The translations under genes and the position numbers were made by a program. Positions 1 through 12,803 of a DNA stretch of 64,000 bases are shown in pieces. A model generated the notes under the pieces. It saw nothing but the letters and a program-made list of their open reading frames with translations. It did not search any database and was not told the origin of the DNA. The DNA is taken from the NCBI GenBank assembly GCA_033977485.1, contig CM066988.1, positions 54,559,649-54,623,648 on the forward strand. Direction: 5' to 3'. Every line of letters starts with the position of its first letter. Within the stretch, counting starts at the first letter, position 1. The stretch comes from Hydrangea macrophylla. Taxonomy: Eukaryota > Streptophyta > Magnoliopsida > Cornales > Hydrangeaceae.

Positions 1-977
1 CATGTCCATAGGGTTGTGAACATATATTGTCAAGATAGAATCTACCCTCTGATTCAGAGTAAGCATTCCCTTGAGAATGTCACCAAGTTGATTACTGAGT
101 ACTGCAGTCTTGTTGATAAGAGTTATCAACATGTTTGGTAATCATGAGTAGTGAATGGGACTCAAGGAATACAAGAAGTAATCATGATTCAGGTTGACAG
201 TAACAGTTATCCGACTACCTGAATATGATTACGAATGCTGACGGTAGAGGGATATTAGTACAACATACAAGTCTAGTTATCGCTTCGGATATGTTCTTTT
301 GCGTTGGAGTTCAGTTATCGTTTTATAGTGGAGTAAACGTTAACTGACCAGTTGGTTAGTTTTGCTGATCAAAGAGTTTGGTCATGGTAATTAATAAACT
401 GGTCTGAGCCAACAATAAAGAGCCTAGGAGGTCCCACTCTTAGCTCCGCAAGGATGCTTGGAAAGACGCTTGAGGAAACTGTCCTGACAGGTTCGATCTA
501 TTGAAGATAGTTCGATCGATCGAAGGCATCAGGTTCGATCGATCGAGAAAGGTTCGATCGATCGAATGTTCGATCGATCGAAGTCCTTCGATCGATCGAA
601 GGTTAGGTCGGTTCTGGGAATCTATAAATAGGGCAGCTGCGTTCTGGAAAAAGTTGTTCGTCGTTTTGAACGTCAGAAGCTGCAGAAACTGTTTTGGAGC
701 CCCAAAACCCTCTCTATCCTCTCTATTAGGGTTCCCACCAACCCTAGTCTTTCCGGCAGGCATCCGCAGGAGTCATAAGGGTGAAGATCATCTAGTGGAG
801 GCTGCTGGAAATTGAAGTTCAGAATTGGGTTCAAGACACTAAGGTATAAATCTTGCACCCCCTTGTACGCTTCTATGGAGTTGACGGGTAGTAGATCCGG
901 GCATGCCAATAAAGTTTTTATAACTTGATTTTTCCGCTGCGCGTTTAAACTTTCCATTTAAACCTGTTTTTCCAACA
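1..977 (+). repeat. 5' LTR of Copia A (partial)
   Basis: Matches 7212-8188 almost base for base. It ends tttttccaaca, directly followed by att and the primer-binding site. It contains a palindrome array (492-600), a TATA box (TATAAATA, 623-630) and, downstream of that, the R/U5 part. Short apparent ORFs here in both directions are shadows of the palindromic repeats. Confidence 0.95.
492..630 (+). promoter_or_regulatory. TTCGATCGATCGAA array plus TATA box in Copia A 5' LTR
   Basis: Six copies of the 14-bp perfect palindrome TTCGATCGATCGAA or one-base variants lie at 492-505, 511-524, 533-546, 553-566, 569-582 and 587-600. The TATA box TATAAATA follows at 623-630. The close placement suggests upstream activating sites for the LTR promoter; that role is inferred. 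The copy in the 3' LTR is at 7703-7811 with its TATA box at 7834-7841. Confidence 0.75.
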
Positions 978-979
978 AT

Positions 980-991
980 TGGTATCAGAGC
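980..991 (+). other. Primer-binding site, initiator Met tRNA type (Copia A)
   Basis: TGGTATCAGAGC starts three bases after the LTR end. This is the usual plant Copia sequence complementary to the 3' end of initiator tRNA-Met and fixes the LTR boundary and element orientation. Confidence 0.95.
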
Positions 992-2685
992 CACGCTCGT
1001 TTGGATCTATAGATGCGTTTTTGGAACCCTAGTTTTGATTTGCATGTTGATTTTAGAACTGTTTTTGAAACTGCATCGTCACAGATCTGTTTCTGCAGTG
1101 TTATCGCAGCAGAATACAAAACTGTGATTGCATAGGATGCAAGGTGGGTTCGATCGATCGAACTTGTTTCGATCGATCGAACATTCTGTTCTCAATCGAT
1201 CGAACTAGTTTCGATCGATCGAAGCCTTCTGGTGTTCGATCGATCGAATAGTGTTCGATCGATCGAGACAGATTCTCTGTCCAGGTGTTCTGTTCACAGT
1301 TGTAAAGGTTTTTTAAATTATACTTTAATTTTAAATTATTTCTGTAAAATTTTTAAATCATTCTGTGAAACAGAATGTTCAAGCGATTGAACAGTGTTCA
1401 ATCGATCGAAGGTTCGAGCGATCGAACGGTCTTCGATCGATCGAACTGTGACAGAGAAGTAAGATGTTGTTTTAAGTTCTAATTCAGTATGTAAAGTGTT
1501 TATATACTGTGTGAATCAATTAAGTGTTCCAATAGTTACATATATTTGTTATGTATGTGTGGATGCGTGCACGACTAACCCTTTTGCAGCAAAATTAGTC
1601 GCTATCTCCCATGGCACCTAGTCGTTTAAATATTTATATTTAAATTGTTTGGAGATTGGTGCATGTCATAATTTATTAATGGTTTGGTTTTAAGGCGTAT
1701 GTAAAGGGCGCTGCGGCTTCAATCCTACGAAAAGGAAAGTCGCACCGGTTTCCCTAGCCTTTTATTTCTTTTTTGCTATTTTTTTTTCTAGATAAATTGT
1801 AAACTTCAAAAGAAGCATAGGTCCAATGTAATAGAATTAGAAATTCCATGAAGATGGAGCAAGGAGCCGTTGTCCATAAAGATGGAGCCGGAGGCGACCA
1901 AACCAAGAAGGTGGTTCTATGGAAATAGAGCCATGGGAGATAGAGGCATTGTTTGAATGCCTATATTTCATTTTAGTTTTTTGTTTTATGTGCTTGTTTT
2001 GTGATTGGCGTATAATACATTGTTGCATGCACTTAAAACAAGTTTTCTAAAATAAAATTCAAAAACCGTTTTCAACACATTAGTAAACATTGGATGTTTA
2101 TGGGTAGTGTGTGGAAACATTTTTCAAAAGCAAAATCCTTAATTTACTAAATCTAGTGGGAGAGGGTCTTATCAAATAACACCCACGATCTTCCATTAAC
2201 GGTTCATTGTAAGATGAGTAGTGTATTCTGTGTCACCTCGCCAGGGGTGATCATTCCATACGGAGGGTACACTGCTCATTGGTTACTAGATGTGAACTTC
2301 CTATGGATAGGATCAATCAGACGTGTTAGAGGGTGACCACCACACGGAGGCGCTACTTGAGACGGTTGTGATTGGATCTTAGTTAATGGTATACACTAGC
2401 TAAGCTATGGATAAGGGATCCCACACGGGGCATTATTCAGAAACTTAGAGATCAAATAGGTTCGGGAGTCATAACTTGTTTTGCAAGAGTTGCATAGCGG
2501 ACAAGTCATGATTAATCGAAAGATCGAACATTGACCACCACACGGAGGCTTTATTCTTTCGTTTCGATATTCCGGCGACTTTGTTTTAAAATAAGAGTTT
2601 TTTTTTTAAAGGATTCTTTTATTTCAAACTGTCAAAATCTGATATCCATATTTATTTTGCCTTTTGATTTTTACAGTAAATCACA
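992..2685 (+). other. Copia A untranslated leader (1.7 kb)
   Basis: This stretch between the primer site and the gag start has no supported gene. It holds a second palindrome array (1149-1445), an AT-rich part (1310-1360, 1500-1800), and a region around 2200-2550 in which CACACGGAGG-like blocks recur (17-bp identical copies at 2334 and 2532). Such leaders usually carry packaging and translation signals; which bases do so is not visible here. Confidence 0.7.
1149..1445 (+). repeat. Second TTCGATCGATCGAA array in Copia A leader
   Basis: About ten copies or near copies of the palindrome occur in two groups, 1149-1267 (six) and 1378-1445 (four). Variants such as ttcaagcgattgaa and ttcaatcgatcgaa differ mostly by C-to-T or G-to-A changes at CpG, as expected from methylation decay. 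Confidence 0.85.
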
Positions 2686-5600
2686 ATGTCTGGATCTGCA
2701 TTTAGTCCACTTGCCACCATACTCACTCAAAACAAGTTAACTGGAAATAACTACACTGAATGGAAACGTAACCTTGACATCGTGTTAACTGCGGAGGATC
2801 ACATATATGTCCTCACCACCCCAAGCCCTGAAGAACCCGCGGCAAATGCTTCGGCAGCTGCCAGACGCGAGTTTGACAAATGGAAGAAGTCGAATGGAAT
2901 GGCTCGTTGCTACATTCTGGCCTCAATGGCTGGTGTGTTGCAACATCAATTCCAATCGAACGATTCCGCCAGTGACATTATCACATCCCTGAAAAAGATG
3001 TTTGGGGAGCATGGCAGGCCTGCCAGACAGGTAGCCATGCAAAAGATAATGAGTGCGAAGATGTCGGAAGGGACTCCAGTCAAGGAACATGTTTTAAAAA
3101 TGATTGGTTATTTAAACGAGCTGGAGACCCTAGGTGCCAACATCGATGCACAGACCCAAGTTGATATGATCCTTAATTCGCTGTCGCCTTCATTCGCTCA
3201 ATTTAAACTTAACTATAATATGAATCAAATGAATTTTTCAATGAGCGAATTGATGAGTTCTCTTTTGGCAGCGGAAGGGGTGATCAAACCTGGGGTCAAC
3301 GTTTTGAACGTTGAGAAAAGCGCTTCCTCTTCCCGATCTGTGCCGAAAGGAAAGAAAGGGAAGAAGAAAGTTAGCACTGGTGGTTCAAGTGTTGGACCAG
3401 TCCCTAAGATTGCAAAATCTAAGGGAAAATGTAAGGGCAAAGGGAAGGTGGGTGGCCAAGGCAAAGGAAAGTGTTTCCAATGCGGTGAGAAGGGCCACTG
3501 GAAGAGGAATTGTCCAGAATTCTTAGCTACAAGAGTTCAAGGTATGATTGAATCACATGTGATTGAAGTAAGTTTTATAACGGATACTTCAAACACTTGG
3601 TGCATTGATTCTGGTGCGACTAACCATATCTGTAATTCATTGCAGGGGTTCAGATCAACCAGGAGGTGCAGTGATGGGGAAATCGTACTTACTCTAGGTT
3701 CTAGCGCAACTGTTTCTGCGGTTGCTATAGGAGTCGTAGTTTTAGAATTTCTAGACAATAAAGTTTTGATTTTATCAGATGTTCTTTACGTCCCTTCAAT
3801 GAGAAGTAATTTAATTTCAGTTTCTAATTTATCGAATAATGGTTATTCTTTTCTTTTTGGAACTGAAGTTGTGATTAAAAGAAATAGTTCTTTTATATGT
3901 TCTGGTGTTAAATCAAATGGTTTGTATGTGATTACTCCCAATATTTCTAAAGACTCTTGCATGGAACTTAATAACTCAGTGGTTACTGTACCATCTAAAA
4001 GAAAGGAACCTTCCACTAATCCAACAAGGCTTTGGCATATGAGGCTTGGCCATATCAATCTGAATAGGATTGGCAGACTAGTCAAAGAAGGGGTCTTAGG
4101 CGATTTGGTTCTCGAACCAATGGAAGTCTGCGAGTCTTGTTTGGAGGGTAAGATGACCAAAAGGCCCTTTCCTGCAAAGGGAAACATGACCAATGCATTG
4201 TTGGAATTAGTTCATACTGATGTGTGTGGACCAATAAATATTAGAGCAAGGGGTGGTTATGAGTATTTCATAACATTTACCGATGACCACTCTAGGTATG
4301 GATATGTGTACCTAATGCAGCACAAGTCTGAAGCCTTTGAAAAGTTCAAAGAGTTTAAGGCTGAAGTGGAGAAGCAATTGGGCACACATATCAAGGCCAT
4401 TCGATCTGATCGAGGTGGCGAGTACCTCTCTAATGAGTTTATTGATCACCTCGTACAGAATGAGATTCTGTCACAGTTGACTGCACCTGGTACGCCTCAG
4501 CAGAACGGTGTAGCGGAGAGAAGGAATCAGACTCTTTTAGACATGACTAGGTCGATGATGAGTTATTCTGAGTTGCCATTATTCCTTTGGGGTTATGCTT
4601 TGGAAACCGCTGCTTACATACTAAATCTAGTACCAAGTAAATCTGTTCCAAGGACACCACGAGAGATGTGGATTGGGCGCAAGCCTTCTTTGCAACATCT
4701 CCGGATATGGGGGTGTCCGGCACATGTGCTGAAAGGAAAGATGAGCAAATTGGATTCTAGATCGGAAGTATGTTACTTTGTGGGTTATCCAAAGGGTACT
4801 TATGGATGGTATTTTTATGATCCAAGGGAACAGAAAGTGTTTGTTAGTACAAATGCTGTTTTCTTAGAGGATGATTATATCATGAGCCATAAACCTAAGG
4901 GAAGGATAGATCTTAGAGAGATAGAAGGAGAGCCCTCAGTCCAACCCGCAGTTAATAACAATGAAAATCAAGAAAATACCACTTCTTCACCCATTTCCGT
5001 ACCGGTACCTCGTCGTAGTGGGAGGATTATCAGCCAGCCTGATAGATACATGTACTTAGGAGAAGTTTTTGAAGCTGTCTCCATAGAATCTGAATCTGAT
5101 CCTACCACTTACGAAGAGGCAATGGCTGATGTTGATTCAGCTCATTGGATTAAAGCTATGAAGACTGAATTGGAATCTATGGATTCAAATCAGGTCTGGG
5201 ATCTTGTAGAACTTCCAGCCAATATTAAACCCATTGGCTGCAAGTGGGTCTACAAGAGGAAAAGAGGATCTGATGGAAAGGTTGAGACCTTTAAGGCAAG
5301 GCTTGTGGCGAAAGGCTATACTCAGAGGGAGGGCATTGACTATGAGGAAACCTTCTCGCCGGTAGCCATGCTCAAGTCCATCAGAATACTCTTATCCATT
5401 GATGCATGCCTAGATTATGAAATCTGGCAGATGGACGTCAAGACTGCATTCTTGAATGGCAATCTTGAGGAGGACATCTATATGCAACAACCAGAAGGGT
5501 TCATAGCTGATCGGAAAGGTAACTTGGTATGCAAGTTGCAAAAGTCCATTTATGGGCTTAAGCAGGCATCCAGAAGTTGGAACATCCGATTTGACCAAGC

Positions 5601-6676
5601 GGTCAAGTCGTTTGGTTTCATACAAAATCTGGATGAACCTTGTGTATACAAGAAATGTGAAGGGAAAGTGGTGGCCTTTCTTGTGCTTTACGTTGACGAC
5701 ATTCTACTCATTGGAAATGATGTAGCGGCGCTGTCAACGGTCAAGGTCTGGCTAGCTAGTACTTTCGATATGAAGGATCTAGGAGAGGCGAGCTATATTC
5801 TTGGGATAAAGCTCTTTCGGGAATCGCAAGCGAAAGATAATGGGATTATCTCAAGCTGGTTATATCGAGAAAGTGCTAACTAGGTTTTCAATGGATAATT
5901 CGAAGAAAGGTTTGTTACCTTTCAGGCATGGTTTAGCGTTCTCCAAGGACCAGTGTCCAAAGACACAAGAGGAGAGGAATCGCATGGCAGGAATTCCCTA
6001 TGCCTCGGCAGTGGGAAGTCTCATGTATGCGATGTTATGCACTAGACCAGATATCTGCTTTGCCGTTGGCATGGTTAGCAGGTATCAATCGAATCCTGGT
6101 CCAGAGCACTGGACAGCCGTTAAGCACATTCTTAAGTACTTGAGAAGAACTAAAGATTACATGCTTATGTACGGCGGTAGTGAGTTAATTCCAGTAGGAT
6201 ACACTGACTCGGACTTTATGTCAGATAAAGATTCGAGAAAGTCGACATCCGGACATCTCTTTACCTTGGGAGGTGGTGCTGTTAGTTGGAGGAGCATTAA
6301 GCAGAAATGCATTGCAGACTCAACTACAGAAGCTGAGTATGTGGCTGCTTGTGAAGCCGCAAAGGAAGCTGTTTGGCTCAAGAAATTCCTTATGGAACTC
6401 GAGGTGGTACCAGCGTCGTTGTCACCTATTACGCTATACTGCGATAGTAGTGGGGCAGTGGCTCAGTCCAAGGAGCCAAGGAACCACGGGAAGGGAAAGC
6501 ACGTAGAGCGGAAATATCACCTAATCCGAGATATAGTTCAACGTGGAGATGTGACTGTCACCAAGATTGCCACCGCTGACAATCTTGCTGATCCGTTTAC
6601 AAAGGCCTTACCACAGAAGGTCTTTGATCGTCATCTAGATAGTCTAGGTCTTAGATGTAGTTCTGAATGGTTGTGA
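2686..6676 (+). pseudogene. Copia A gag-pol polyprotein, frameshifted between RT and RNase H
   Basis: The ATG at 2686 opens a 1065-codon frame to 5883; the rest continues in the next frame from about 5840 to 6676. Visible in order: a gag region with WKRNLDIVL near residue 27; a CCHC zinc knuckle ([14 protein letters not shown], residues about 264-277); the protease motif CIDSGATNH (about 307); an integrase HHCC region with LWHMRLGH; the integrase D-D-E core with SDRGGEY; and RT with YVDDILLIG. RNase H with YTDSDF and TTEAEY lies after the break. Net one extra base somewhere around 5820-5845 moves the frame, so RT and RNase H are uncoupled in this copy. No other stop is seen, which fits a young element. 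Expected products act in the cytoplasmic virus-like particle, with integrase acting in the nucleus. Confidence 0.93.
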
Positions 6677-6680
6677 GTGC

Positions 6681-6691
6681 AAGTGGGAGTT
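6681..6691 (+). other. Polypurine tract of Copia A
   Basis: The purine-rich run aagtgggagtt ends exactly where the 3' LTR begins (tgttgggttt at 6692). It is the expected primer for plus-strand DNA synthesis. Confidence 0.9.
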
Positions 6692-8188
6692 TGTTGGGTT
6701 TGTGCCCTCAAACCATTACTTTATGTATGAGACATTAGCATTATAATATATGGATATCAGCTTTACATTTCATTGTGTATGTTTCTTTCATGAGATGATT
6801 GTTTTTGTCCTTAAGTATCATAGTAAGCAATTCGTGTGTGTATGAGATACACACAAGTGAGATACGAATTACTATTCTTTGATACTTAGAATATGTCACA
6901 GTGGATGATGAGACTGGATACCTCATCAGGTCTACACTGTAGCATAATTAACTACCATTGGATGGAGTGATTAATCTCAATCACTAGAGTGTAGCTCTTA
7001 GTTGATATGCTAGTGCTTATAGTGCATTGACGGACCTGAGCTTTCCTATTGACGCTTAAGGCTGTCAACAGTCAATAGGAACTCATAACTTGTATAAGGT
7101 ACGTGTTCTCAATCTTGAGATGATTATGAACACAGACTATGGATATGACTGCTTTGACTTACCAATCAGTGAGGTCTATAGAAGATCAACACCTGGGTAT
7201 CTTGGGTATGTCATGTCCATAGGGTTGTGAACATATATTGTCAAGATAGAATCTACCCTCTGATTCAGAGTAAGCATTCCCTTGAGAATGTCACCAAGTT
7301 GATTACTGAGTACTGCAGTCTTGTTGATAAGAGTTATCAACATGTTTGGTAATCATGAGTAGTGAATGGGACTCAAGGAATACAAGAAGTAATCATGATT
7401 CAGGTTGACAGTAACAGTTATCCGACTACCTGAATATGATTACGAATGCTGACGGTAGAGGGACATTAGTACAACATACAAGTCTAGTTATCGCTTCGGA
7501 TATGTTCTTTTGCGTTGGAGTTCAGTTATCGTTTTATAGTGGAGTAAGCGTTAACTGACCAGTTGGTTAGTTTTGCTGATCAAAGAGTTTGGTCATGGTA
7601 ATTAATAAACTGGTCTGAGCCAACAATAAAGAGCCTAGGAGGTCCCACTCTTAGCTCCGCAAGGATGCTTGGAAAGACGCTTGAGGAAACTGTCCTGACA
7701 GGTTCGATCGATTGAAGATAGTTCGATCGATCGAAGGCATCAGGTTCGATCGATCGAGAAAGGTTCGATCGATCGAATGTTCGATCGATCGAAGTCCTTC
7801 GATCGATCGAAGGTTAGGTCGGTTCTGGGAATCTATAAATAGGGCAGCTGCGTTCTGGAAAAAGTTGTTCGTCGTTTTGAACGTCAGAAGCTGCAGAAAC
7901 TGTTTTGGAGCCCCAAAACCCTCTCTATCCTCTCTATTAGGGTTCCCACCAACCCTAGTCTTTCTGGCAGGCATCCGCAGGAGTCATAAGGGTGAAGATC
8001 ATCTAGTGGAGGCTGCTGGAAATTGAAGTTCAGAATTGGGTTCAAGACACTAAGGTATAAATCTTGCACGCCCTTGTACGCTTCTATGGAGTTGACGGGT
8101 AGTAGATCCGGGCATGCCAATAAAGTTTTTATAACTTGATTTTTCCGCTGCGCGTTTAAACTTTCCATTTAAACCTGTTTTTCCAACA
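6692..8188 (+). repeat. 3' LTR of Copia A (1497 bp)
   Basis: Starts TGTTGGG and ends CCAACA. It is complete and repeats window 1-977 from base 7212 onward. It contains the same six-unit palindrome array (7703-7811) and TATA box (7834-7841). The left third (6692-7211) has no partner in the window. Confidence 0.95.
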
Positions 8189-8446
8189 CTTCATCATCGT
8201 CCTCCTCATCACTGGGAGGATCTATAGCCGATACAAGATCACTCGGCCCATCACACTCGTGGGTGTTAATTTACTCCATGTTTCGTATTACCAATGCTAT
8301 AGAAAAGTTAAGCAAGTTAGAACCAATTTTGATCATGTAGACTTACCTTTCGCCTACTTAAAAATGTGAATGATGTTCTGGGTTTAGTGTCCCAAACTAG
8401 AACCATGCCATCCTCCAATCGAGAAATCAACGAAATTCCATCCGCA
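8189..8446 (-). pseudogene. Possible host exons, WD40-like, cut by Copia A
   Basis: On the minus strand, 8446 to 8347 reads as an open exon of 33 codons between an acceptor (tttag) and a consensus donor (gtaagt). It contains LEDGMVLVWDT, which looks like one WD40 blade. A second open stretch, 8265 to 8189, encodes an acidic tail (PPSDEEDDDE) and runs straight into the Copia A LTR; no good acceptor was found for it, so its exon status is weak. If real, Copia A broke this gene. The gene is not identified. Confidence 0.35.
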
Positions 8447-9858
8447 CTAAAGGCGAAGTATGTGAGTGCCTTACTAAGAAAGAGTGTTTATGATGCATTA
8501 CAAATGGAAGCTTTATCAACTAAGCAATTTGAACAAAGCAAGCAATAGAATATTGGCAAAATAAAAGCAAGAGTTCAATAAACTGAACAAAGGCCTAATC
8601 AAATAGAATTTAAAAAATTTCCAACCATAAGCAAAATAAGGCAGCTCATGCCTTATTTTTATCCTTATGGGCCTTAATATAACACAAATGGAAGCTTTTT
8701 TGGGTGGATTTTTCCACCAGTGAATAGCTGAGCGATTTTCATCTATTTAGAATCATTGGAATTGAAAACTTGGGATCTATAGTTATAGTCTCCATAAACA
8801 AGCACCAAACTTAAGATGCATGTCCTGATACTACTAATTCTCTCTATGTCAGTTCCAAAATCCTGAGGTAGTACTTTATATGCTAACATGCGTTGCTAAA
8901 AAAATTGAAACGCTTGATATTATGACATAGCTAAGCCCATAATTTCACTTGATTAGTCTTGTTTGTTTTTTCAGTTTGGTGCCTTAGAAAATGTCAGGTT
9001 AATTATATTAACTTTGGACCCAAATTTATTGTAGCTCCTAAAATTTTAATTTTTTTCAATTTCGTCACCTAAGTTTGATAAGTGTTTAAATTAGGTCCAA
9101 TAATAAACAAGTTAAGCCCTATAACTAGCTTTTAAAGGAGCCATAAAAAAAAAAAACCAGCCAGAATGTCCCATTTCAAGGAATCAATTCTAATCCTAAA
9201 TCAATGAGAAACCCATGAATCAACTTACAAATACATCAAAATGAAGTTTAAGAAAGTTTTTATTGATTCATACTAAACCAAACCCAAACTTTGTAAATAA
9301 CATTTATACAAACATGTCTCTAGCAAAACCCATGTGGCAAGTATGAAACTAGAACCCAACAAATGAAACTGTAAACGAAAATGCAGTTTACTTGAACAAT
9401 GCAATCATGCAACTCATTCATTATTATGTGTTTTCAGCATCAAACTTGGCATAAACACAAATACGTGTGTTACACATACGTATATGCACATATACATATA
9501 TATATATATAGAAGACCTGTATGTGACATGTACGTATATGCACATATACATATATATATATATAAGTAAACACCTAGATGGTATGTTAATTGCAGTAGTG
9601 TAATTATTTGTCTAGAACTCTTAAACTTCATTTTAAAATTGTTGGGAAAAAATTTTATTTATAGGATGAACATGAGTCTTTTCAATTTCTGTAACTAAAA
9701 ACTGTTTAGTTTCTGCAACAGTTTAGAAATCCCAAAGGTTTCTGTAATGCAAAACATGTGCAGAAATTTCAAGGGTCACTCAATACAGAAATTGTAAAAA
9801 TCAAAACTTGAGGGGTCTAAAAAGAAATACTGTGTGGAGTAAACTCAAATGGTCTTGG
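8447..9858. other. AT-rich non-coding flank, no gene seen
   Basis: No supported coding region. It contains homopolymer-rich DNA and a 33-bp direct duplication (9478-9510 and 9532-9564) ending in a TA microsatellite. It may be intron or intergenic host DNA. The last bases carry GTCTT (9852-9856), matching GTCTT just right of the Ogre element. Confidence 0.6.
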
Positions 9859-12803
9859 TGGATATCGCAATTTTCTTACCCACAGCTTTTCTTTTAAAAT
9901 ATCTTTCAAAATCAAATTCAAAACAAATGAGTCGCCACTTAATTTTTTTTAAAAGGAAAAATTAAGAAACCATTTCAAAAGGAAACTGATCTTTTGCGAA
10001 ACCAAAGATTAGACTAGGTCCGGGGATTATGGAATGAGAAGTGAAGGAGCCCATCGGACTAAAGCACCCCTTCTCATCCTATCTCGCGATAGGCCTCTAC
10101 TTAACATCCTTCTAATCGCATTTATTAATCTAAGTGTGCCCTCAACTAATACATATATATATATATATATATACGTTACAGAAGCATGTCCAAAGGGTGT
10201 AAGATTGCAAATGACAAAATATCATTCAAAAGCCACGTAGTTCAAGTAGCAAGCAACATGATATGCAATAGGGTACAAGAGAACTTACCCGGGATCCAGC
10301 CGCAGATATTAAACGTGCAATGCATGCAATTAAATAAAATCTAAGAAAAGAGTCTCTAATCCACATATATACATGTAAGGCAAAATCTTAATTCTAATGT
10401 GTCGCGCATGAGGTTGAGAAACCGATAAAATCAATAAATTAAAAGTAACTAAAGAGGGATACAAGAAGTCATACCTTAATAGCGCTGCAAAACAAAAGGG
10501 TTAGTCCACATGATGTACAAGATATAAAGTTGGATCTTAAATAACAATCCTAGACTTCTAGCTTAAATCTATTAAGTGTAATTAAATCTAAAGCATACAA
10601 GTCCTAATTACAAGCATTAAACCATAGGAATGAATGTATACATGAATAAGAATAAATCATGAAATACTCATTGACTTGGATTATTTAAACTTCGAATTCA
10701 AGCTTAACTAATCATTATTAAAATATGTTTTGAACCTTAATTTATGAAAATATCATCTAAGCCATTATTCACAAGATTAATGAAAACCATTGCAGAATTC
10801 TAGAAATAGCTGGGAACAGGTCATATCTTTGGAAAATGGAAAAACATGGCTCTTGTGGTTTGATCTTGAGGATTGTCGGATATGATATGCCTCTGTGAGT
10901 CTAGTTTACAACCCAAAAAGAAAATCAAAGTTTCAACGGTTAGATCTCCGGGAATTGGGAAGAAACCAGACATCACTCAGCATTTTACAACCCTCTGTCC
11001 AGCGTTCTTGAATGATTTTCTAAAAATAGCAAAAAAATCCAAAATGCTTTGTTCTTTTTAGGGTGACTTCCTAACACATTAATCTACTTAGAAAAAATTA
11101 TTTTGGGCCACAAACACTTTATTAGAACTCCGATTTACTTATTTCAAAAGAATGTTACTGTTCTGGAATTCTGGACAGATTATTGTTACCTCACAAAACT
11201 CATGACCAAACCATTTTAAACATGAAACTACACTAAAACAAAAATTACAGTGGTAGAATATTGAGTTATTGACACTTTCCCGTTGGTTTCACTTGATTTC
11301 AACGGTTAGATTTCGAACTAAAAATCTTTGATCAAAAACAGTTTGTGAACTCCCTGTTTTCATTTGTCAACTTCAACTTTTATTTGGTGACTCCAACTAT
11401 TAAACCATGAAGTTGGATTTAAACCAAGCCACTTCTCCTACCATTTGATGGTCATTGGAGGCTAAAGACCTTTATTTTTATAGATTTCAAATGAAGTATG
11501 GATAGACTTCATGAAATCTACAAGGTAAGGAATCTAAACCATAGAGATGGGCTTAGACTCAAAACTACATTCTCCTACCATTTGATGGTCATTGGAGATG
11601 AATATCTGGTTAACACTCATGAGTTTCAAAGGAATATAGAAAAGATTCCATGAAACATCAAGTTAGAGGACTCAAGTCATGAGTATGGACTTGGACCCAT
11701 CTATTTACTTATAAAATGAAGTGATGATCAAACTTTGATTCCCATGTGAAGCACAGGCTTACATGTGATTCAAAAGATCATATTCAAGAGATTTCAAGAG
11801 AGATATTGAGAATCTCTAAGAGTCTCAATAAGGAAGTATGAAAAAGAAATGAAGGAAAGAAAATGGAAAAGAGCTTTGAGGATTAGAGATTTAAAAGAAA
11901 GAATGCAAATAAATAATTCATGTTTAGAGGATCACCTCCAAATTATCCTCAAAATTCCTCTCCTTTGAAGATCTTCCAAGCTCTTCTCTCTAGTTCTCTA
12001 AACTCTCTCCCTTTCTCTTAAAAATGTTGGTGTAATGGTAATGTTTTTTGTATATGTTCCTTCCCTCCCTTCTCAAGAAAGATCCTCTCTCGTTTATAGG
12101 CAAAATTACCAAGCATTTTCCAGTGAATTCGGAGTAAAAGACATATGTAAACATCTTATTTGGTGGTACAATATGTACTTTCTGAAATTGAACAGACTGC
12201 TGCCCAGGGCGGCAGTCCAAAAAGCTGTGCGGCAGTCCGTGACTGCCGCTGCGGCACTCCGTGACTGCCGCTACGGCACTCCGTGACTGCCGCTACGGCT
12301 TTTCGTGACTGCCGCGCAGCTCTCCAAGAGTGCCGCGGCAGATTGTTGATTGCCGGGTTTTCGTTAACCTTACTTTATCAGTTTTTTGTTTTTATTCGCC
12401 TACATATATGTATTGCACTGCAAAATACGGACTTTAAGAGAGAACGACAGTCAGAAAATGTCGGCGGCATTTGGTGAATGCCGGGCCGGCATTCGCTGAC
12501 TGCCGTGCGACATTCAGTGAGTGCCGCGGTGGTCTGCCGTGTGTCGTTTTTGTTGAATTTTCCTTTTTTAAGTCTTCCTTTTTCTCAAAGCAATTTATTT
12601 TTGAAGATCTTTTCTGAAAATTGTGTTTTATATCTAAATTCTCCTAAATACCTGGTATTTTCTTCTTTCTGTGAAATTTTATCGCATTTAGAGAACTTTC
12701 TGAAGAGCTTGGAACACTTCGAATCTTCCAGTCCTTATCATCATTGGATATGGAGATGACACTCTCCTAAATTCGTCGGTCAGTTAAAATTAGGGTGTCT
12801 ACA
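9859..12803 (-). repeat. 3' LTR of Ogre element (2945 bp)
   Basis: Plus strand begins TGGATATCGC and ends GGTGTCTACA; in element sense it is TGTAGACACC to GCGATATCCA. It pairs with 56466-59386. It is 24 bp longer, mainly from an extra copy of a roughly 22-bp unit in the GC-rich array near 12250-12300. Small ORFs inside it are not supported as genes. Confidence 0.93.
12203..12545 (-). promoter_or_regulatory. GC-rich inverted-motif arrays in Ogre 3' LTR
   Basis: Two clusters (12203-12350 and about 12443-12545) repeat blocks of the type GCGGCAGTC and GACTGCCGC in both orientations in otherwise AT-rich DNA. Read in element sense they lie upstream of a TATA-like CCTATAA (near 12100). Related arrays precede both antisense genes at 14443-14586 and 18047-18177, and the 5' LTR copy is at 58810-59127. 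Confidence 0.65.

Larger units (their letters stand above)
1..8188 (+). mobile_element. Copia LTR retrotransposon A, 5' end outside window
   Basis: A nearly complete Ty1/copia element. Window base 1 corresponds to base 7212 of the 3' LTR, so about 520 bp of the 5' LTR lies upstream of the window. Domain order is gag, protease, integrase, RT, RNase H, which is the Copia order. The primer site is initiator-Met type, a purine tract precedes the 3' LTR, and the LTRs end in CA. I count five substitutions over the 977 shared LTR bases (positions 253, 336, 499, 754 and 859), about 0.5%, so insertion was recent. The base after the 3' LTR starts cttca, the candidate 5-bp target duplication; its partner is off the window. 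The lineage within Copia is not assigned. Confidence 0.95.

Noticed and set aside
440..763. ORFs on both strands of the Copia A LTR (also near 7651-7974)
   Set aside because: They arise because the 14-bp palindrome is open in several frames; composition is repetitive Ile-Asp-Arg-Ser and no family is recognisable.
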